DNA of 64,000 bases from Microbacterium sp. W4I20 (GCF_030816505.1 NZ_JAUSYB010000001.1:2356001-2420000), one strand, 5' to 3'. Shown: positions 15,553 through 25,711, numbered from the stretch's first letter. Numbers and translations are program-made. The notes: generated by a model from the letters alone, not told the origin.

Positions 15553-16967
15553 CGCTCGAAGTCGTGTCGCCGACCGAGGCCCTGCTCGACGGTCGCTACC
15601 TGCTGCAGGGCCCCGTCGGGAAGGGTGGCATGGCGACCGTCTACCGCGCCGAGGACACGCACCTCGGCCGCACCGTCGCGATCAAGATGATCCACGAGGG
15701 CGAGAACGCGTTCGGTTCGACCGACCGCGCGCACACCGAGAAGACGCTCCTGGCCTCGCTGAGCCACCCCTCCCTCGTGACGCTCTTCGACGCGCAGCTC
15801 GAGCCGAAGCGACCGCAGTATCTCGTGATGGAGCTCGTCGACGGCCCGACCCTCGCGGAGCGCATGGCGACCGGCCCGATCCCCGCGGGCCAGCTCGCCG
15901 GCATCGCGCGGGACCTGGCCGAAGGACTCGCCGCGGTCCACTCCGCGGGCATCGTGCACCGCGACGTGAAGCCCTCGAACGTGCTCCTGGCGCCTCGGAG
16001 TTCTCGAAGCGGCAGCGCCTGGACCGCAAAGCTCGCCGACTTCGGCATCGCGTACACGCTCGGCGACTCGCGACTGACCTCGCCCGGCATGGTGCTCGGC
16101 ACGTTGACCTACATGGCCCCCGAGCAGCTCACCGACGCCGATCCCGGCACCCCGGTCGACGTCTTCGCCCTCGGACTCGTGCTCATCGAGGCCCTCACCG
16201 GCGAACCCGCCTACCCCGTCCTCGGAACCGGTCGGGCGGCGGCGATCGCGCGAGTGGGAACACCGCCTTCCATCCCCGACTCCGTCGATGCGGACTGGCG
16301 GAGCCTGCTCGAGCGGATGACGCGCCTCGAGCCCGCCGAGCGACCGACTGCCCACGAGGTCGCCCGAACAGCCCGCTACCTCGCCCGCGACACGGGCCGG
16401 CACGATGCGCCGCTCCTCGCGGCCGGAGCAGGGGCGGATGCTGCAGGCGCTGATCCTGCGGGCACGGGCACGGATGCTGCGGCGGCGGGTGCTGCGGCGG
16501 CGGGTGCTGCGGCCGCGCATGCCGGCGCGGATGCTGCGGCCGAACCGGTCTCCCCGGCGCAGCCTTCACGCCGGGACACCATGGTGCAGCCGACCGCGCC
16601 GACGACGGGTGCCACCGCCATCATGGCTGTCGGCCCCCCGGCATCCGCTTCCTCAACCCGACGTCATCGCGTGCTGATCGGTGCCGCGGCGCTCGTGGTC
16701 GCCGGCATCGTCGCCGTCGGAGCATCCGCTCTCATCCCGCCCGCAGAGGCCGCGGCCCGAACGGCGGAGACCGTCGCGGTGCGGACCACGCCCATCGAGC
16801 CGTCGACCGAGCCGGCGGACACGACTCCGGTGACCGACGAGCAACCGGCCGTCGAGCCCGCCACGAATCAGGGCAACCAGGGCAAGTCCGACAAGGCGAA
16901 GCCCGACAAGGCGAAGCCCGACAAACCCAAACCCGACAAGCCGAAGTCCGACAAGAAGCCCAAGTAG
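15549..16967 (+). CDS. Membrane Ser/Thr protein kinase, Hanks type
   Basis: 472 residues. Residues about 15-270 form a eukaryotic-like kinase: glycine loop GKGGMATVY, AIKM lysine, HRDVKPSN with catalytic D139, LADFGIA and a TYMAPEQL activation segment. An Ala/Asp/Gly-rich linker (about 288-340) follows, then one membrane span (about 375-396, VLIGAAALVVAGIVAVGA) and an outside tail rich in Thr/Pro that ends in KPDK repeats. There are no PASTA domains, so this is not the PknB cell-wall kinase but a PknA/PknL-like member with an unknown signal. Translation is probably coupled to the uORF at 15499. Confidence 0.9.
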   Translation: MTLEVVSPTEALLDGRYLLQGPVGKGGMATVYRAEDTHLGRTVAIKMIHEGENAFGSTDRAHTEKTLLASLSHPSLVTLFDAQLEPKRPQYLVMELVDGPTLAERMATGPIPAGQLAGIARDLAEGLAAVHSAGIVHRDVKPSNVLLAPRSSRSGSAWTAKLADFGIAYTLGDSRLTSPGMVLGTLTYMAPEQLTDADPGTPVDVFALGLVLIEALTGEPAYPVLGTGRAAAIARVGTPPSIPDSVDADWRSLLERMTRLEPAERPTAHEVARTARYLARDTGRHDAPLLAAGAGADAAGADPAGTGTDAAAAGAAAAGAAAAHAGADAAAEPVSPAQPSRRDTMVQPTAPTTGATAIMAVGPPASASSTRRHRVLIGAAALVVAGIVAVGASALIPPAEAAARTAETVAVRTTPIEPSTEPADTTPVTDEQPAVEPATNQGNQGKSDKAKPDKAKPDKPKPDKPKSDKKPK

Positions 16968-16980
16968 CCCCCGTCTCCCG

Positions 16981-17045
16981 CCGCTCCCGTGGCAGTTCCT
17001 GCGGGTTCAACGGCTGTGAACCCACATCAACTGCCACGGGAGTGA
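16981..17045. repeat. 65-bp palindromic repeat, family A copy 2
   Basis: Begins CCGCTCCCGTGGCAGTTCCT and ends CAACTGCCACGGGAG, with inner stem GGGTTC/GAACCC. It lies 13 bp after the kinase stop and 26 bp before the end of the converging dehydrogenase gene, a natural position for a bidirectional terminator. Confidence 0.8.
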
Positions 17046-17070
17046 AGGGTCACCCCACGGGAGCGAAGAG

Positions 17071-18435
17071 CTACGCCGTGCGGATGAGCTTCTTGTTCAC
17101 GAACTCGTCGGCACCGAGGAATCCAAGCTCGCGCCCGATCCCGCTGCGCTTGACCCCGCCGAACGGCAGTTCCGGGCTGTCGGCGAGCACCAGGTTGACG
17201 TAGACCATGCCGGCTTCGATGAGGTCGGCCACCCGCTCGGCCTGCTCCGCATCGGTCGTGAACAGGTACGAGCCGAGGCCGAATCCGGTGCCGTTGGCGA
17301 TGCGCACGGCATCCGCCTCATCCGCCGCCCGATAGACCGCTGCCACCGGGCCGAAGAACTCCTCGCCCCACGCCGCCATGTCCTCGGTGACGTCGGTCAG
17401 CACCGTCGGCTCGAAGAACGCGCCGTTCCGGCCGCCGCCGAGCGCGACCGTCGCGCCCTCGGAGACCGCGCGCGCGACCTGCTTCTCGAGCCCTTCCGCG
17501 GCCCCCTCGGAGGAGAGCGGGCCGAGCACGGCGTCGTCCGCGAGGGGCTCGACCGCTGAGTGCGCGCCCATCCGCTCCACGAACTTCGACAGGAACTCCT
17601 CATACAGGTCGTCGGCGATGATGAAGCGCTTCGCGCCGTTGCAGGACTGCCCGCTGTTGTCGAGCCGCGCGTCGACGGCCGACTGCACGGCGCCGTCCAG
17701 GTCGTCGGTCGAGAGCAGGATGAACGGATCGGACCCGCCGAGCTCCAGCACGACCTTCTTGAGGTGCCGCCCGGCGATCTCCGCGACGCTGGCACCGGCC
17801 GCCTCCGAGCCGGTGAGCGAGACCCCCTGCACCCGCGGGTCGGCGATGATGTCGGCCGCCTGCGCGTTCGAGATGTAGAGGTTCGTGTACGCGCCCTCCG
17901 GGAAGCCGGCGTCGCGGAAGACGCGCTCGATCGCCGCCGAGGACTCCGGGCACTGCCGTGCGTGCTTCAGCAGGATCGGGTTGCCGATGAGCAGGTTCGG
18001 CGCCGCGAAACGGGCGACCTGGTAGTAGGGGAAATTCCACGGCATGATCCCGAGGAGCGGCCCGAGCGCGGAGCGGCGGATCACCGCGGTGCCGTCGCCC
18101 TGGATCTCGAGGGGCTGATCCTTGAGGATCTGCTCGGCGTTGTCGGCGTAGTACTCGATGATGTCGGCGGCGAAGTCGACCTCGCCGAGCGCTCCCTCGA
18201 GCACCTTGCCCATCTCGCTGACGATCAGCTGCGCCAGTTCTTCCCGCCGCTCGCGGTGCAGGCGCGCGACCTCGCGCAGCAGTGCGGCACGCTCCGCGAC
18301 CGTGCTCGAGCGCGACCAGCCGCGGAAGGCGGCATCCGCCGCATCCACCGCCTCGCCCACCTGCGCGTCGGAGATCTCGTCGTAGGTGCGGAGCTCGGTC
18401 CCGGTGGCGGGATCGGTCACGGAGTAGACGGCCAT
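17071..18435 (-). CDS. Succinate-semialdehyde-type aldehyde dehydrogenase
   Basis: 454 residues. IMPWNFPYYQVARFAAPNLL, VSLTGSEAAG, VLELGGSDPF with the general-base Glu, and DNSGQSCNGAKR with the catalytic Cys identify the aldehyde dehydrogenase superfamily. Overall pattern and length (about 455) match the NAD(P)-dependent succinate-semialdehyde dehydrogenase group (GabD/Sad). It oxidises an aldehyde to the acid in the cytosol. It is the last gene of an operon with an alcohol dehydrogenase and an amino-acid permease, suggesting a path from an imported amine or hydroxy compound via its aldehyde. The exact substrate is open. Confidence 0.85.
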   Translation of the reverse strand: MAVYSVTDPATGTELRTYDEISDAQVGEAVDAADAAFRGWSRSSTVAERAALLREVARLHRERREELAQLIVSEMGKVLEGALGEVDFAADIIEYYADNAEQILKDQPLEIQGDGTAVIRRSALGPLLGIMPWNFPYYQVARFAAPNLLIGNPILLKHARQCPESSAAIERVFRDAGFPEGAYTNLYISNAQAADIIADPRVQGVSLTGSEAAGASVAEIAGRHLKKVVLELGGSDPFILLSTDDLDGAVQSAVDARLDNSGQSCNGAKRFIIADDLYEEFLSKFVERMGAHSAVEPLADDAVLGPLSSEGAAEGLEKQVARAVSEGATVALGGGRNGAFFEPTVLTDVTEDMAAWGEEFFGPVAAVYRAADEADAVRIANGTGFGLGSYLFTTDAEQAERVADLIEAGMVYVNLVLADSPELPFGGVKRSGIGRELGFLGADEFVNKKLIRTA

Positions 18436-18507
18436 GTCGTGATGCCTGCTTTCGTCGTTCGTTCGGTGAGGTCGGTTCGGTGAAGTCGGTCGGTGCAGAG
18501 GGTTCGG

Positions 18508-19617
18508 TCAGCGGAGGCCGGGGATCAGGAGCTGACGCAGCGCGTCGCCGGATGCCAGCAGCTCGAGGCTGGCCTCCGCCTCCTCCAGCGGTCGGTGCGA
18601 GCTGATCAGCTCGTCGACGAGCAGGCGACCGGCCATGTACTCGTCGACCAGCCACGGGATGTCGCGCGACGGCTTGATGCCGCCGTAGTTCGATCCGATG
18701 ATGCGCTGGTCGAGGTCGACGAGAGTCTGCGGCTCGAACGACACCGTCGATCCTGCGGGCGGGATGCCGACGACCACGGCGCTGCCGCCGATCGCGAGGC
18801 TGCGGATGCACTGGTCCGTGACCGCGCCCTTGCCGATCGCGTCGAACGCGAAGTCGACGCCGTCGGTGCTCCGCCGGCGGATCTGCTCCACGACGTCGAG
18901 CCCGGCCTCCACCATGATCGTGTCGGTCGCGCCGACGTGCCGCGCGAGCGCCAGCTTGTCGGGTCGCACATCGACCGCGATGATCTGCGCCGCTCCTGCC
19001 AGACGCGCGCCCTGGATGATCGAGAGGCCCACGCCGCCGCATCCGATCACGGCGACCGTCGAACCTGCTGGAACCTGCGCCGAATTGACGACCGCTCCCA
19101 CACCGGTCGCGATCGCGCAGCCGATGATCGAGATCGCCTCGAGGGGTGCGTCGTCGCGCACCTTGATGGCGCCGGATGCCGGAACCACGGCGCGTTCCGC
19201 GAACGCCGAGGTGCCGAGGTAGTGGTGCACGGTCTCGCCGCCGACGCTCAACCGCGAGGTGCCGTCGTTCAGGGTGCCGCCCAGGGCCACGATCCCCGCC
19301 GCGACCTCGCACCGCACCTCTCGACCGAGCAGGCAGTTGCGACACTGGCCGCAGGGCGCGACCCAGGAGAGCACCACGTGGTCGCCGACGGCGAGGTCGG
19401 TGACGCCCTCGCCGACCGCCGAGATCGTGCCGCTGCCCTCGTGTCCGAGCACGAGCGGGAGCGGGAGCTCCCAGTCGCCCTTCCGGACGTGCAGGTCGGA
19501 GTGGCAGACGCCGGCTGCCGCGATCGTGACCTCGACCTCGTTCGGTCCCGGGGGCTGCAGCTGCACATCCTCGACCCTGATCGGGGTGCTGCTGTCTCTC
19601 AGAACGACTGCTCTCAT
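18508..19617 (-). CDS. Zinc-dependent alcohol dehydrogenase (MDR, class III-like)
   Basis: 369 residues. The catalytic zinc region is GVCHSDLHVRKGDW and LGHEGSGTISAVGEGV; the structural zinc lobe is APCGQCRNCLLGREVRC with four cysteines; NAD binding is AVIGCGGVGLSIIQGARLAG. Together with FRPLEEAEASLELL-like ends these define medium-chain dehydrogenases of the class III/aryl-alcohol group. It reversibly oxidises an alcohol to an aldehyde that the downstream aldehyde dehydrogenase could take on. ATG 19617 lies 12 bp after the (frame-corrected) end of the permease, with a GAGG ribosome site. Confidence 0.87.
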   Translation of the reverse strand: MRAVVLRDSSTPIRVEDVQLQPPGPNEVEVTIAAAGVCHSDLHVRKGDWELPLPLVLGHEGSGTISAVGEGVTDLAVGDHVVLSWVAPCGQCRNCLLGREVRCEVAAGIVALGGTLNDGTSRLSVGGETVHHYLGTSAFAERAVVPASGAIKVRDDAPLEAISIIGCAIATGVGAVVNSAQVPAGSTVAVIGCGGVGLSIIQGARLAGAAQIIAVDVRPDKLALARHVGATDTIMVEAGLDVVEQIRRRSTDGVDFAFDAIGKGAVTDQCIRSLAIGGSAVVVGIPPAGSTVSFEPQTLVDLDQRIIGSNYGGIKPSRDIPWLVDEYMAGRLLVDELISSHRPLEEAEASLELLASGDALRQLLIPGLR

Positions 19618-19629
19618 GCGGGTATTACC

Positions 19630-21167
19630 TCACTGTGCTTTCTCGGAAGACGCGGTGGTCGCGGTGGTCGCGATGGACGGATCGGCTGCCTCGGCGAGTT
19701 CGATCTCGCGGGTGGCGAGGGCGAACTTCGGGCCCGCCTGGTCGGTGGCGATGCGCGTGCGCAGCCGGGCGAGCCACCAGATGCCTGCGAGCGCCATGGC
19801 GACGACGAACACGACCGCGTTGGGCTGGAAGGCGGGGAGGAAGAGCAGCGCCGACATGACGGCCCCGAACACCACCACTCCCACGATGTAGATCGGCACT
19901 CGGAGGCGTCCGAGGTCGAACGCGCCGCCCGAGTCGTTCGGGATGCGGCCGCGCCGATGCGCCACCAGCAGGCCGATGGTGGTGAGCATGTAGACGCGCC
20001 GAAGTAGCCCAGCGCCGACATCCCGATGATGTACGAGAACGTCTGCTCGTTCGCGAACGCCGAGCACAGCAGCAGGAACGAGACGGCACCCGTCGCCCAG
20101 ACCGCGGCGGTCGGAACCTTGTGCTTCTTCGACACTCCGCGGAGCGCCTTCGACCCGGGGAGCATGTTGTCGCGGGCGAGCGCGTAGACGACCCGGGAGG
20201 CGACGAGCATGTTCGCGAGCACGCAGACCAGGATGTTCGTCAGCGCCAAGGCGACGACGAGCTTCGAGAACCACGGGGAGATCTGCTGGGCGAACAGGTC
20301 GGCGATCGGTGAGGCGCTGCCGGCCAGGGTGTCGGGGTCCTTGATCACCAGCAGGAACGTGATGTACATGAAGAACTCGATGACGGATGCCACGCCCAGG
20401 GCGAGGAACATCGTGCGCGGGATCGTGCGGCGGGCGTTCTTCGTCTCCTCCGCGATGTCGGCGGCGGCTTCCACGCCGAGCAGGCCGAAGATGCATCCGA
20501 GGCTCGACGTGAGCCACACGACGACGTACGGCGAGGGCCCTTCGTCGGTGCCGCCGGTCGAGAAGAGGAAGTCGATGCTCTGGTGCTCGTTCGTCACGAA
20601 GAACGCGACGATGAGGATGAACGCCGTCGCGCCGAGAGTGACGACAAGCTCGAGGCCCACGCCGATGTTGTTCAGCAGTGTCGCGAGTCTCACGCCGTAG
20701 ACGTTGATGAGCACGCACAGCAGCACGATGGCGATCGAGATGAGGATCTGGATCGGGGTCGTCATCTCGATGCCGAAGAGACTGCCCACGTATCCGGCCA
20801 TCACGAACGCGACGCCGGTGAATCCGCTGATGAAGCCGATCGTCCCGGCGAACCCGGTGAACCATCCGAGGCTCGGGTTCACGAGGCGGCTCGTCCACTG
20901 ATAGGCGTACCCGGAGAGCGGGATCTTGCTCACCAGGTCGGCCGCGATGAGCGCCCAGACGAAGAAGACGGCCACGGCGAGCGGGAAGGTCCAGACGAAT
21001 GCCGGGCCCGCCGTGCTCAGCCCGAAGCCGAAGCCCGAGAAGACGGCGGTCGTGGCGCTGATGACCGCGAAGCCCAGGAAGAACGACGAGACACCCCCGA
21101 CCGAGCGGCTGAGCTTCTGGGTGTAGCCGAGCTCGCCGAGACGGCGATCCTCTTCGGAACTATCCAT
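19630..21167 (-). pseudogene. APC-family amino-acid permease, frameshifted by one missing base
   Basis: With one base restored near 19996-20000 the gene encodes 512 residues and about 12 membrane spans. The N-terminus (LGYTQKLSRSVGGVSSFFLG) and EAAADIAEETKNARRTIPRT are typical of the APC superfamily group of amino-acid/choline and GABA permeases. Without the correction the frame changes after SALGYFG, the last spans are lost and the frame ends at 19614. The frame after the shift continues YMLTTIGLLVAHRRGRIPND and ends at 19630. It heads the operon with alcohol and semialdehyde dehydrogenases and is probably the importer of their precursor. Sequencing error is likelier than a true mutation. 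Confidence 0.8.
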
Positions 21168-21235
21168 GTGTGTGTACCCCTGTCGGCGACGATGCCCCCC
21201 CGGACAGCCCGAGCCTAGGGAGGCGGCACACAGAG

Positions 21236-21259
21236 GACAACTGTGGTATCCCCGTTGTC
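21236..21259. promoter_or_regulatory. Inverted repeat upstream of the permease operon
   Basis: GACAAC (21236-21241) and GTTGTC (21254-21259) form a perfect 6+6 dyad with a 12-bp spacer, about 70 bp upstream of the permease start at 21167. It may be an operator; no regulator is adjacent. Confidence 0.35.
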
Positions 21260-21296
21260 TTCTATCGCCTTACCCTATGGCTCGGGCTGTCGCCTG

Positions 21297-21360
21297 CTGC
21301 TCCCGTGGCAGTTGATGCGGGTTCAGCGGCGTTGAACCCGCAGGAACTTCCACGGGAGAG
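21297..21360. repeat. 64-bp palindromic repeat, family A copy 3
   Basis: Begins CTGCTCCCGTGGCAGTTGAT and ends GAACTTCCACGGGAG, with inner stem GGGTTCAG/TTGAACCC. It sits five bases after the stop side of the VOC gene at 21366. Confidence 0.8.
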
Positions 21361-21365
21361 AGAGG

Positions 21366-21821
21366 TCAGGCCGCGACGTCGAGCACCCAGGTCACGCCGA
21401 AGCGGTCGGTGAGCATGCCGAAGCCGGCCGACCAGGCCGAGGCCGCGAGGGATTCGATCACCTCGGCCCCCTCGGCGAGCGCCGTCCAGTAGCCGGCGAG
21501 CTCGTCGAGCGACCCGGCCTGCAGCGACTGGAAGAACGACCGATCCGTGATGGTCGTCCCGTTCTCCCGGCGGGTGGAGCCGGCGGTGGCGGCGGCATCC
21601 GACTCGTCCTGGCCGGGGATGTCGTAGGCCATCAGGCGGATGCCGGTGGCGCTCACGATCTGCCCGAAAACGACCTTGTCGGCACCGGGAACGCCGGCGG
21701 GCATACCGAAGTCGCCGTAGGTGGCGACCGTCACGTCGCCGCCAAAGACGGATGCGTAGAACTCGAGCGCTTGCCGGGCCGTGCCGCGGAAGTTGAGGTG
21801 CGTGCTCGTGGTGATGGTCAT
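21366..21821 (-). CDS. PhnB-like VOC-fold protein
   Basis: 151 residues from ATG 21821, behind a consensus AGGAGG. STHLNFRGTARQALEFYASV, then TYGDFGMP and a C-terminal FGMLTDRFGVTWVLD, follow the PhnB/DUF1428-like branch of the vicinal-oxygen-chelate fold. Many members have lost metal ligands and no reaction is known for this group. It is transcribed divergently from the WYL regulator at 21920; the 98-bp shared region suggests the regulator controls it, and this gene pair is common in Actinobacteria. Confidence 0.8.
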   Translation of the reverse strand: MTITTSTHLNFRGTARQALEFYASVFGGDVTVATYGDFGMPAGVPGADKVVFGQIVSATGIRLMAYDIPGQDESDAAATAGSTRRENGTTITDRSFFQSLQAGSLDELAGYWTALAEGAEVIESLAASAWSAGFGMLTDRFGVTWVLDVAA

Positions 21822-21919
21822 GGGATCCTCCTGGATACGGACGGCGGGGATGCCGTCGGATTCCACGATCACAGGGGTACAGGTCAGCTTCGGTCCTCTA
21901 CTTGCGCGATCATGGACCC

Positions 21920-22879
21920 ATGACCGGAAGCTCATCTGCCCGCATGCTCGCGCTGCTGTCTCTGCTGCAGACCCCGCGCGACTGGCCGGGGCACGTGCTC
22001 GCAGACCGCCTCGAGGTGACTCCGCGAACGGTGCGCCGCGACGTCGACCGGCTGCGCGAACTCGGGTATCGGATCGGCGCGATCAAGGGCCCGGATGGCG
22101 GATACCGACTGGCCGCGGGATCGGAACTGCCGCCGCTGCTGTTCGACGACGACCAGGCCGTCGCGATCGCGGTGGCCCTGCAGAGCGTGCCGTCGAGCGG
22201 CATCGACATCGACGAGGGCGCCGCACGGGCGCTCGCCACCGTGCGGCAGGTGATGCCGTCTCGGCTGCGGCACCGCGTCGACGGCATCCGCTTCGCAGGT
22301 TTCGCGAACGAGACCCGAGTCGATCCGGCGGTGCTCGAGGCGGTGAGCGCCGCGGTGAGGGAGAAGTGGATGCTGCGCTTCGACTACGGGTCTGCCCCGG
22401 ATCGGCCGGCCCGGCGCACGGAGCCGCACGCGATCGTCGCCCGCGAGGGACGCTGGTACCTGATCGCGTGGGATCTCGAGGCGGACGACTGGCGCATCTT
22501 CCGGCTGGACCGGCTGCGCCCGCGCGTCCCGACCGGACCGACGTTCACGCCGCGCGAGCTGCCGGCGAAGGATGCCGCGACGTATCTGGCCGCGCGGTCG
22601 AAGGGCTCGGCATCCGAGGACCGCTGGCCGTGCGTCGGCGAGGTGATCATTCGGCTGCCCGCGCGGGAGGTGGCGCCGTTCATCGGCGACGGTACGCTCG
22701 AGGAGATCGATGCGGAGTCCTGCCGGATCACGGTCGGCTCGTGGTCGTGGATCGGGGTGCTCGCCTCGGTCGCGCGGTTCGACGCATCGTTCGAGGTGGT
22801 CGGACCGGAGGCGCTGCGCGAGGCCGCCGGCGTTCTGGCGGGGCGAATCGCCGCAGCATCCGGCGTCCCCCACTCCTGA
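21920..22879 (+). CDS. WYL-domain transcriptional regulator (HTH_11)
   Basis: 319 residues. The N-terminal DeoR-like helix-turn-helix reads LADRLEVTPRTVRRDVDRLR, followed by GYRIGAIKGPDGGYRLAAGS. The WYL module follows, here as EGRWYLIAWDLEADDWRIFR, which senses ligands or nucleic acid in characterised members, and then a WCX-type C-terminal domain. The start is ATG 21920 (an upstream TTG at 21902 is possible). It is divergent from the PhnB-like gene, its probable target, and no other partner is near. Confidence 0.88.
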   Translation: MTGSSSARMLALLSLLQTPRDWPGHVLADRLEVTPRTVRRDVDRLRELGYRIGAIKGPDGGYRLAAGSELPPLLFDDDQAVAIAVALQSVPSSGIDIDEGAARALATVRQVMPSRLRHRVDGIRFAGFANETRVDPAVLEAVSAAVREKWMLRFDYGSAPDRPARRTEPHAIVAREGRWYLIAWDLEADDWRIFRLDRLRPRVPTGPTFTPRELPAKDAATYLAARSKGSASEDRWPCVGEVIIRLPAREVAPFIGDGTLEEIDAESCRITVGSWSWIGVLASVARFDASFEVVGPEALREAAGVLAGRIAAASGVPHS

Positions 22880-22892
22880 TCCGTGGAGCGGC

Positions 22893-22990
22893 GTGCACAA
22901 CTCAGCAAGAATTCGCTCGCACAGAGGGCGCCGTCCCGGATTCACGCGAAACCCGGTTGACGACGGGGCGTTTCTTGCTGAATTGTGCAC
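22893..22990. repeat. 98-bp palindromic repeat, family B copy 1
   Basis: Left arm GTGCACAACTCAGCAAGAA (22893-22911) pairs, with one mismatch, with TTCTTGCTGAATTGTGCAC at the right end. A second copy of exactly 98 bp and the same terminal GTGCACAACTC lies inside the RsmC-like gene (62802-62899). Here it occupies the gap between the WYL regulator and purL. Confidence 0.85.
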
Positions 22991-23092
22991 GCGGTCGCGG
23001 ACCGGCACCCGAGGCCAGACTCCCCGAATCCGGCCGATCCCGACCGCCGGTAGACTGGGAGCGCCCCGCCGGCCCCTTCCTTTGGAGTGCGC

Positions 23093-25422
23093 GTGACCAC
23101 CGCCCCTGCACCTGTCCACAAGCACGTCCCCGACTCGGTCGAGAACGCGATCGCGACGCCCGAGAAGGAACAGCCCTACGGCGCCCTCGGACTCAAGGAC
23201 GACGAGTACGCACGCATCAAGGAGATCCTCGGCCGCCGCCCCACCTCGGGCGAGCTGGCGATGTACTCGGTCATGTGGTCGGAGCACTGCTCCTACAAGT
23301 CGTCGAAGAACTACCTGCGCCGCTTCGGCCAGAAGGTCTCCGACGAGATGAAGGAACGCCTCATGGTCGGCATGGGCCAGAACGCGGGCGTCATCGACGT
23401 CGGCGAAGGCTGGGCCGTCACCTTCAAGGCCGAGTCGCACAACCACCCGTCGTTCATCGAGCCGTTCCAGGGTGCGGCCACCGGCGTCGGCGGCATCGTC
23501 CGCGACATCATCTCGATGGGCGCCCGCCCGGTCGCCGTCATGGACGCCCTCCGCTTCGGCGCGATCGACCACCCTGACACCGCCCGCGTCGTGCACGGCG
23601 TGACCAGCGGCATCAGCTTCTACGGCAACTGCCTCGGCCTGCCGAACATCGGCGGCGAGACCGTGTTCGACTCCGTCTACCAGGCCAACCCGCTGGTCAA
23701 CGCCCTCGCGGTGGGCGTGCTCCGCCACGAGGACCTCAAGCTCGCCAACGCGACCGGCGTCGGCAACAAGGTCGTGCTGTTCGGCGCCCGCACCGGCGGC
23801 GACGGCATCGGCGGCGCCAGCATCCTGGCCTCGGACTCCTTCGACTCGACCGGCCCGACCAAGCGTCCCGCCGTGCAGGTCGGCGACCCGTTCGCCGAGA
23901 AGGTGCTCATCGAGTGCTGCCTCGAGCTGTACCGCGGCGAGCTCGTCGAGGCGATCCAGGACCTCGGTGCCGCCGGCATCTCCTGCGCGACCAGCGAGCT
24001 CGCGGCCAACGGCAACAGCGGCATGAAGGTGTCGCTCGACAACGTGCTGCTGCGCGACCCCACGCTGACCGCCGAAGAGATCCTCATGTCGGAGTCGCAG
24101 GAGCGCATGATGGCGATCGTCGCGCCCGAGAAGCTCGACGCGTTCCTGGCCGTCGTGAACAAGTGGGAGGTCGAGACCTCCGTTCTCGGCGAGGTCACCG
24201 GCGACGGACGCCTCATCATCGACTGGCAGGGCGAGCGCATCGTCGACGTCGACCCCTCGACCGTCGCGGTCGACGGCCCCGTCTACGACCGTCCGGTCGC
24301 GTACCCGACGTGGATCGACGCGCTCCAGGCGGATGCTGCCGAGAACCTGCCGAGGTCGTCGGAGCCCGAGGTGCTGCGCCAGCAGTTCCTCGACCTGCTC
24401 GCGTCGCCGAACCTGGCCGACACGAGCTGGATCACCAACCAGTACGACTACTTCGTGCTCGGCAACACGGCTCTGAGCTTCCCGGACGATGCCGGCATGA
24501 TCCGCGTCGACGAGGAGTCCGGCCTCGGCTTCTCGATCTCGACCGACGCGAACGGCCGCTATTGCCAGCTCGACCCGTACGCGGGCGCGCAGCTGGCACT
24601 CGCCGAGGCCTACCGGAACGTCGCCGTCACCGGCGCCACCCCGACCGCGATCACCGACTGCCTGAACTTCGGCTCCCCCGAGAACCCCGAGGTCATGTGG
24701 CAGTTCGGGCAGACGGTCGACGGCCTGGCCGACGGATGCTACGAGCTGGGCACCCCGGTCACCGGCGGCAACGTCTCGTTCTACAACCAGACCGGCGACG
24801 TGCCGATCCACCCGACCCCGCTCGTCGGCGTGCTCGGCATCATCGATGACGTCTCCCGTCGCATCCCCTCGGGATGGCAGGACATCGGGCAGAACATCTA
24901 CCTGCTCGGCACGACCTCGATCGAGCTCTCCGGCTCGGCCTGGGCCGACGTCGTGCACGACCACCTCGGTGGACTGCCCCCGAAGGTCGACCTCGCCGGT
25001 GTGAGAAGCGCCTCGCCGGCCTGCTCGCCGCAGCTCGCGACGAGTGGCTGATCTCCTCGGCGCACGACCTCTCCGAGGGCGGCCTCGGCCAGGCACTCGC
25101 CGAAGGTGTCATGCGCTTCGGCGTCGGCGCCCGCGTGTGGCTGAACGAGATCATCGAACGCGACGGGGTGGATGCCGCATCCGCACTCTTCTCGGAGTCG
25201 ACCGGTCGCGTCATCGTGACCGTGCCGCGCGAGGACGACGTGAAGTTCCAGGGCCTGTGCGAGGGCCGCGGGTACCCGGTGCTGCGCATCGGCGTGACCG
25301 ACAGCGAGCCGCAGCTCGAGGTGCAGGGCGTCTTCACCGTGTCGGCCGCCGAACTGCGCGAGCGCTCGCAGGCCACGCTGCCGTCGTACTTCGGTCCGAC
25401 GGTCACGGAGCCGGCCGCCTGA
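23093..25422 (+). pseudogene. purL: Phosphoribosylformylglycinamidine synthase II, frameshifted by one missing base
   Basis: With one base restored near 25002 (gccggtgt-gagaag) the gene encodes 776 residues, the normal size of small-type Pur[41 protein letters not shown] and [14 protein letters not shown] are family signatures. PurL converts FGAR to FGAM with ATP, using ammonia from PurQ with PurS. After the gap the correct frame continues [20 protein letters not shown]. The start is GTG 23093, behind GGAG; a TAGACT -10 lies at 23051. A cell with this mutation would need purines, so a sequencing error is the simplest explanation. Confidence 0.88.
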
Positions 25423-25619
25423 TGAGCGACCTCAGCCGCCGCGAGCCCGCCCGCGACCCGGAGCCCCGACGCGAGTCGGTGCGCCCGGAGCCGAGCGAGG
25501 ACTACGGCGATCTCGGCGAGCGCCGCAACCGCCGCATCCGCATCGTCGCGTGGACCGTGATCGTCGCGCTGATCCTCGGCGGCGGCGGGGCGACCGTGAT
25601 CACGATCCTGCTCGGCTGA
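25422..25619 (+). CDS. Small single-span membrane protein
   Basis: 65 residues. ATG 25422 shares its A with the purL stop (TGATG). A charged, Arg/Glu/Pro-rich N-terminus of about 38 residues precedes one membrane segment (about 42-63, VAWTVIVALILGGGG). It resembles small membrane proteins often found next to purine genes in Microbacteriaceae; no function is known. Confidence 0.6.
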   Translation: MSDLSRREPARDPEPRRESVRPEPSEDYGDLGERRNRRIRIVAWTVIVALILGGGGATVITILLG

Positions 25620-25631
25620 ACTCCCGGTTCG

Positions 25632-25711
25632 GAACTTCGCAGAACGTCGCGAACTTCGCAGAGAACCCCGCGAACTCCTGCGAGGTTTGTGTCGTTCTGC
25701 GAGCTTTGCGC
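25632..25711. repeat. 80-bp palindromic repeat, family C copy 1
   Basis: Begins GAACTTCGCAGAAC and ends GTCGTTCTGCGAGCTTTGCGC. Each arm carries two tandem copies of GAACTTCGCAG-like words, so several hairpins are possible. The second copy, also 80 bp, is at 28122-28201. Confidence 0.8.

Noticed and set aside
21932..25096. Very long open frames on the strand opposite real genes, for example over purL and over the GH38 gene (11-1729)
   Set aside because: They mirror the third-position GC of the true genes; their translations are low-complexity Arg/Val/Leu/Asp strings without any family motif, ribosome site or sensible start.
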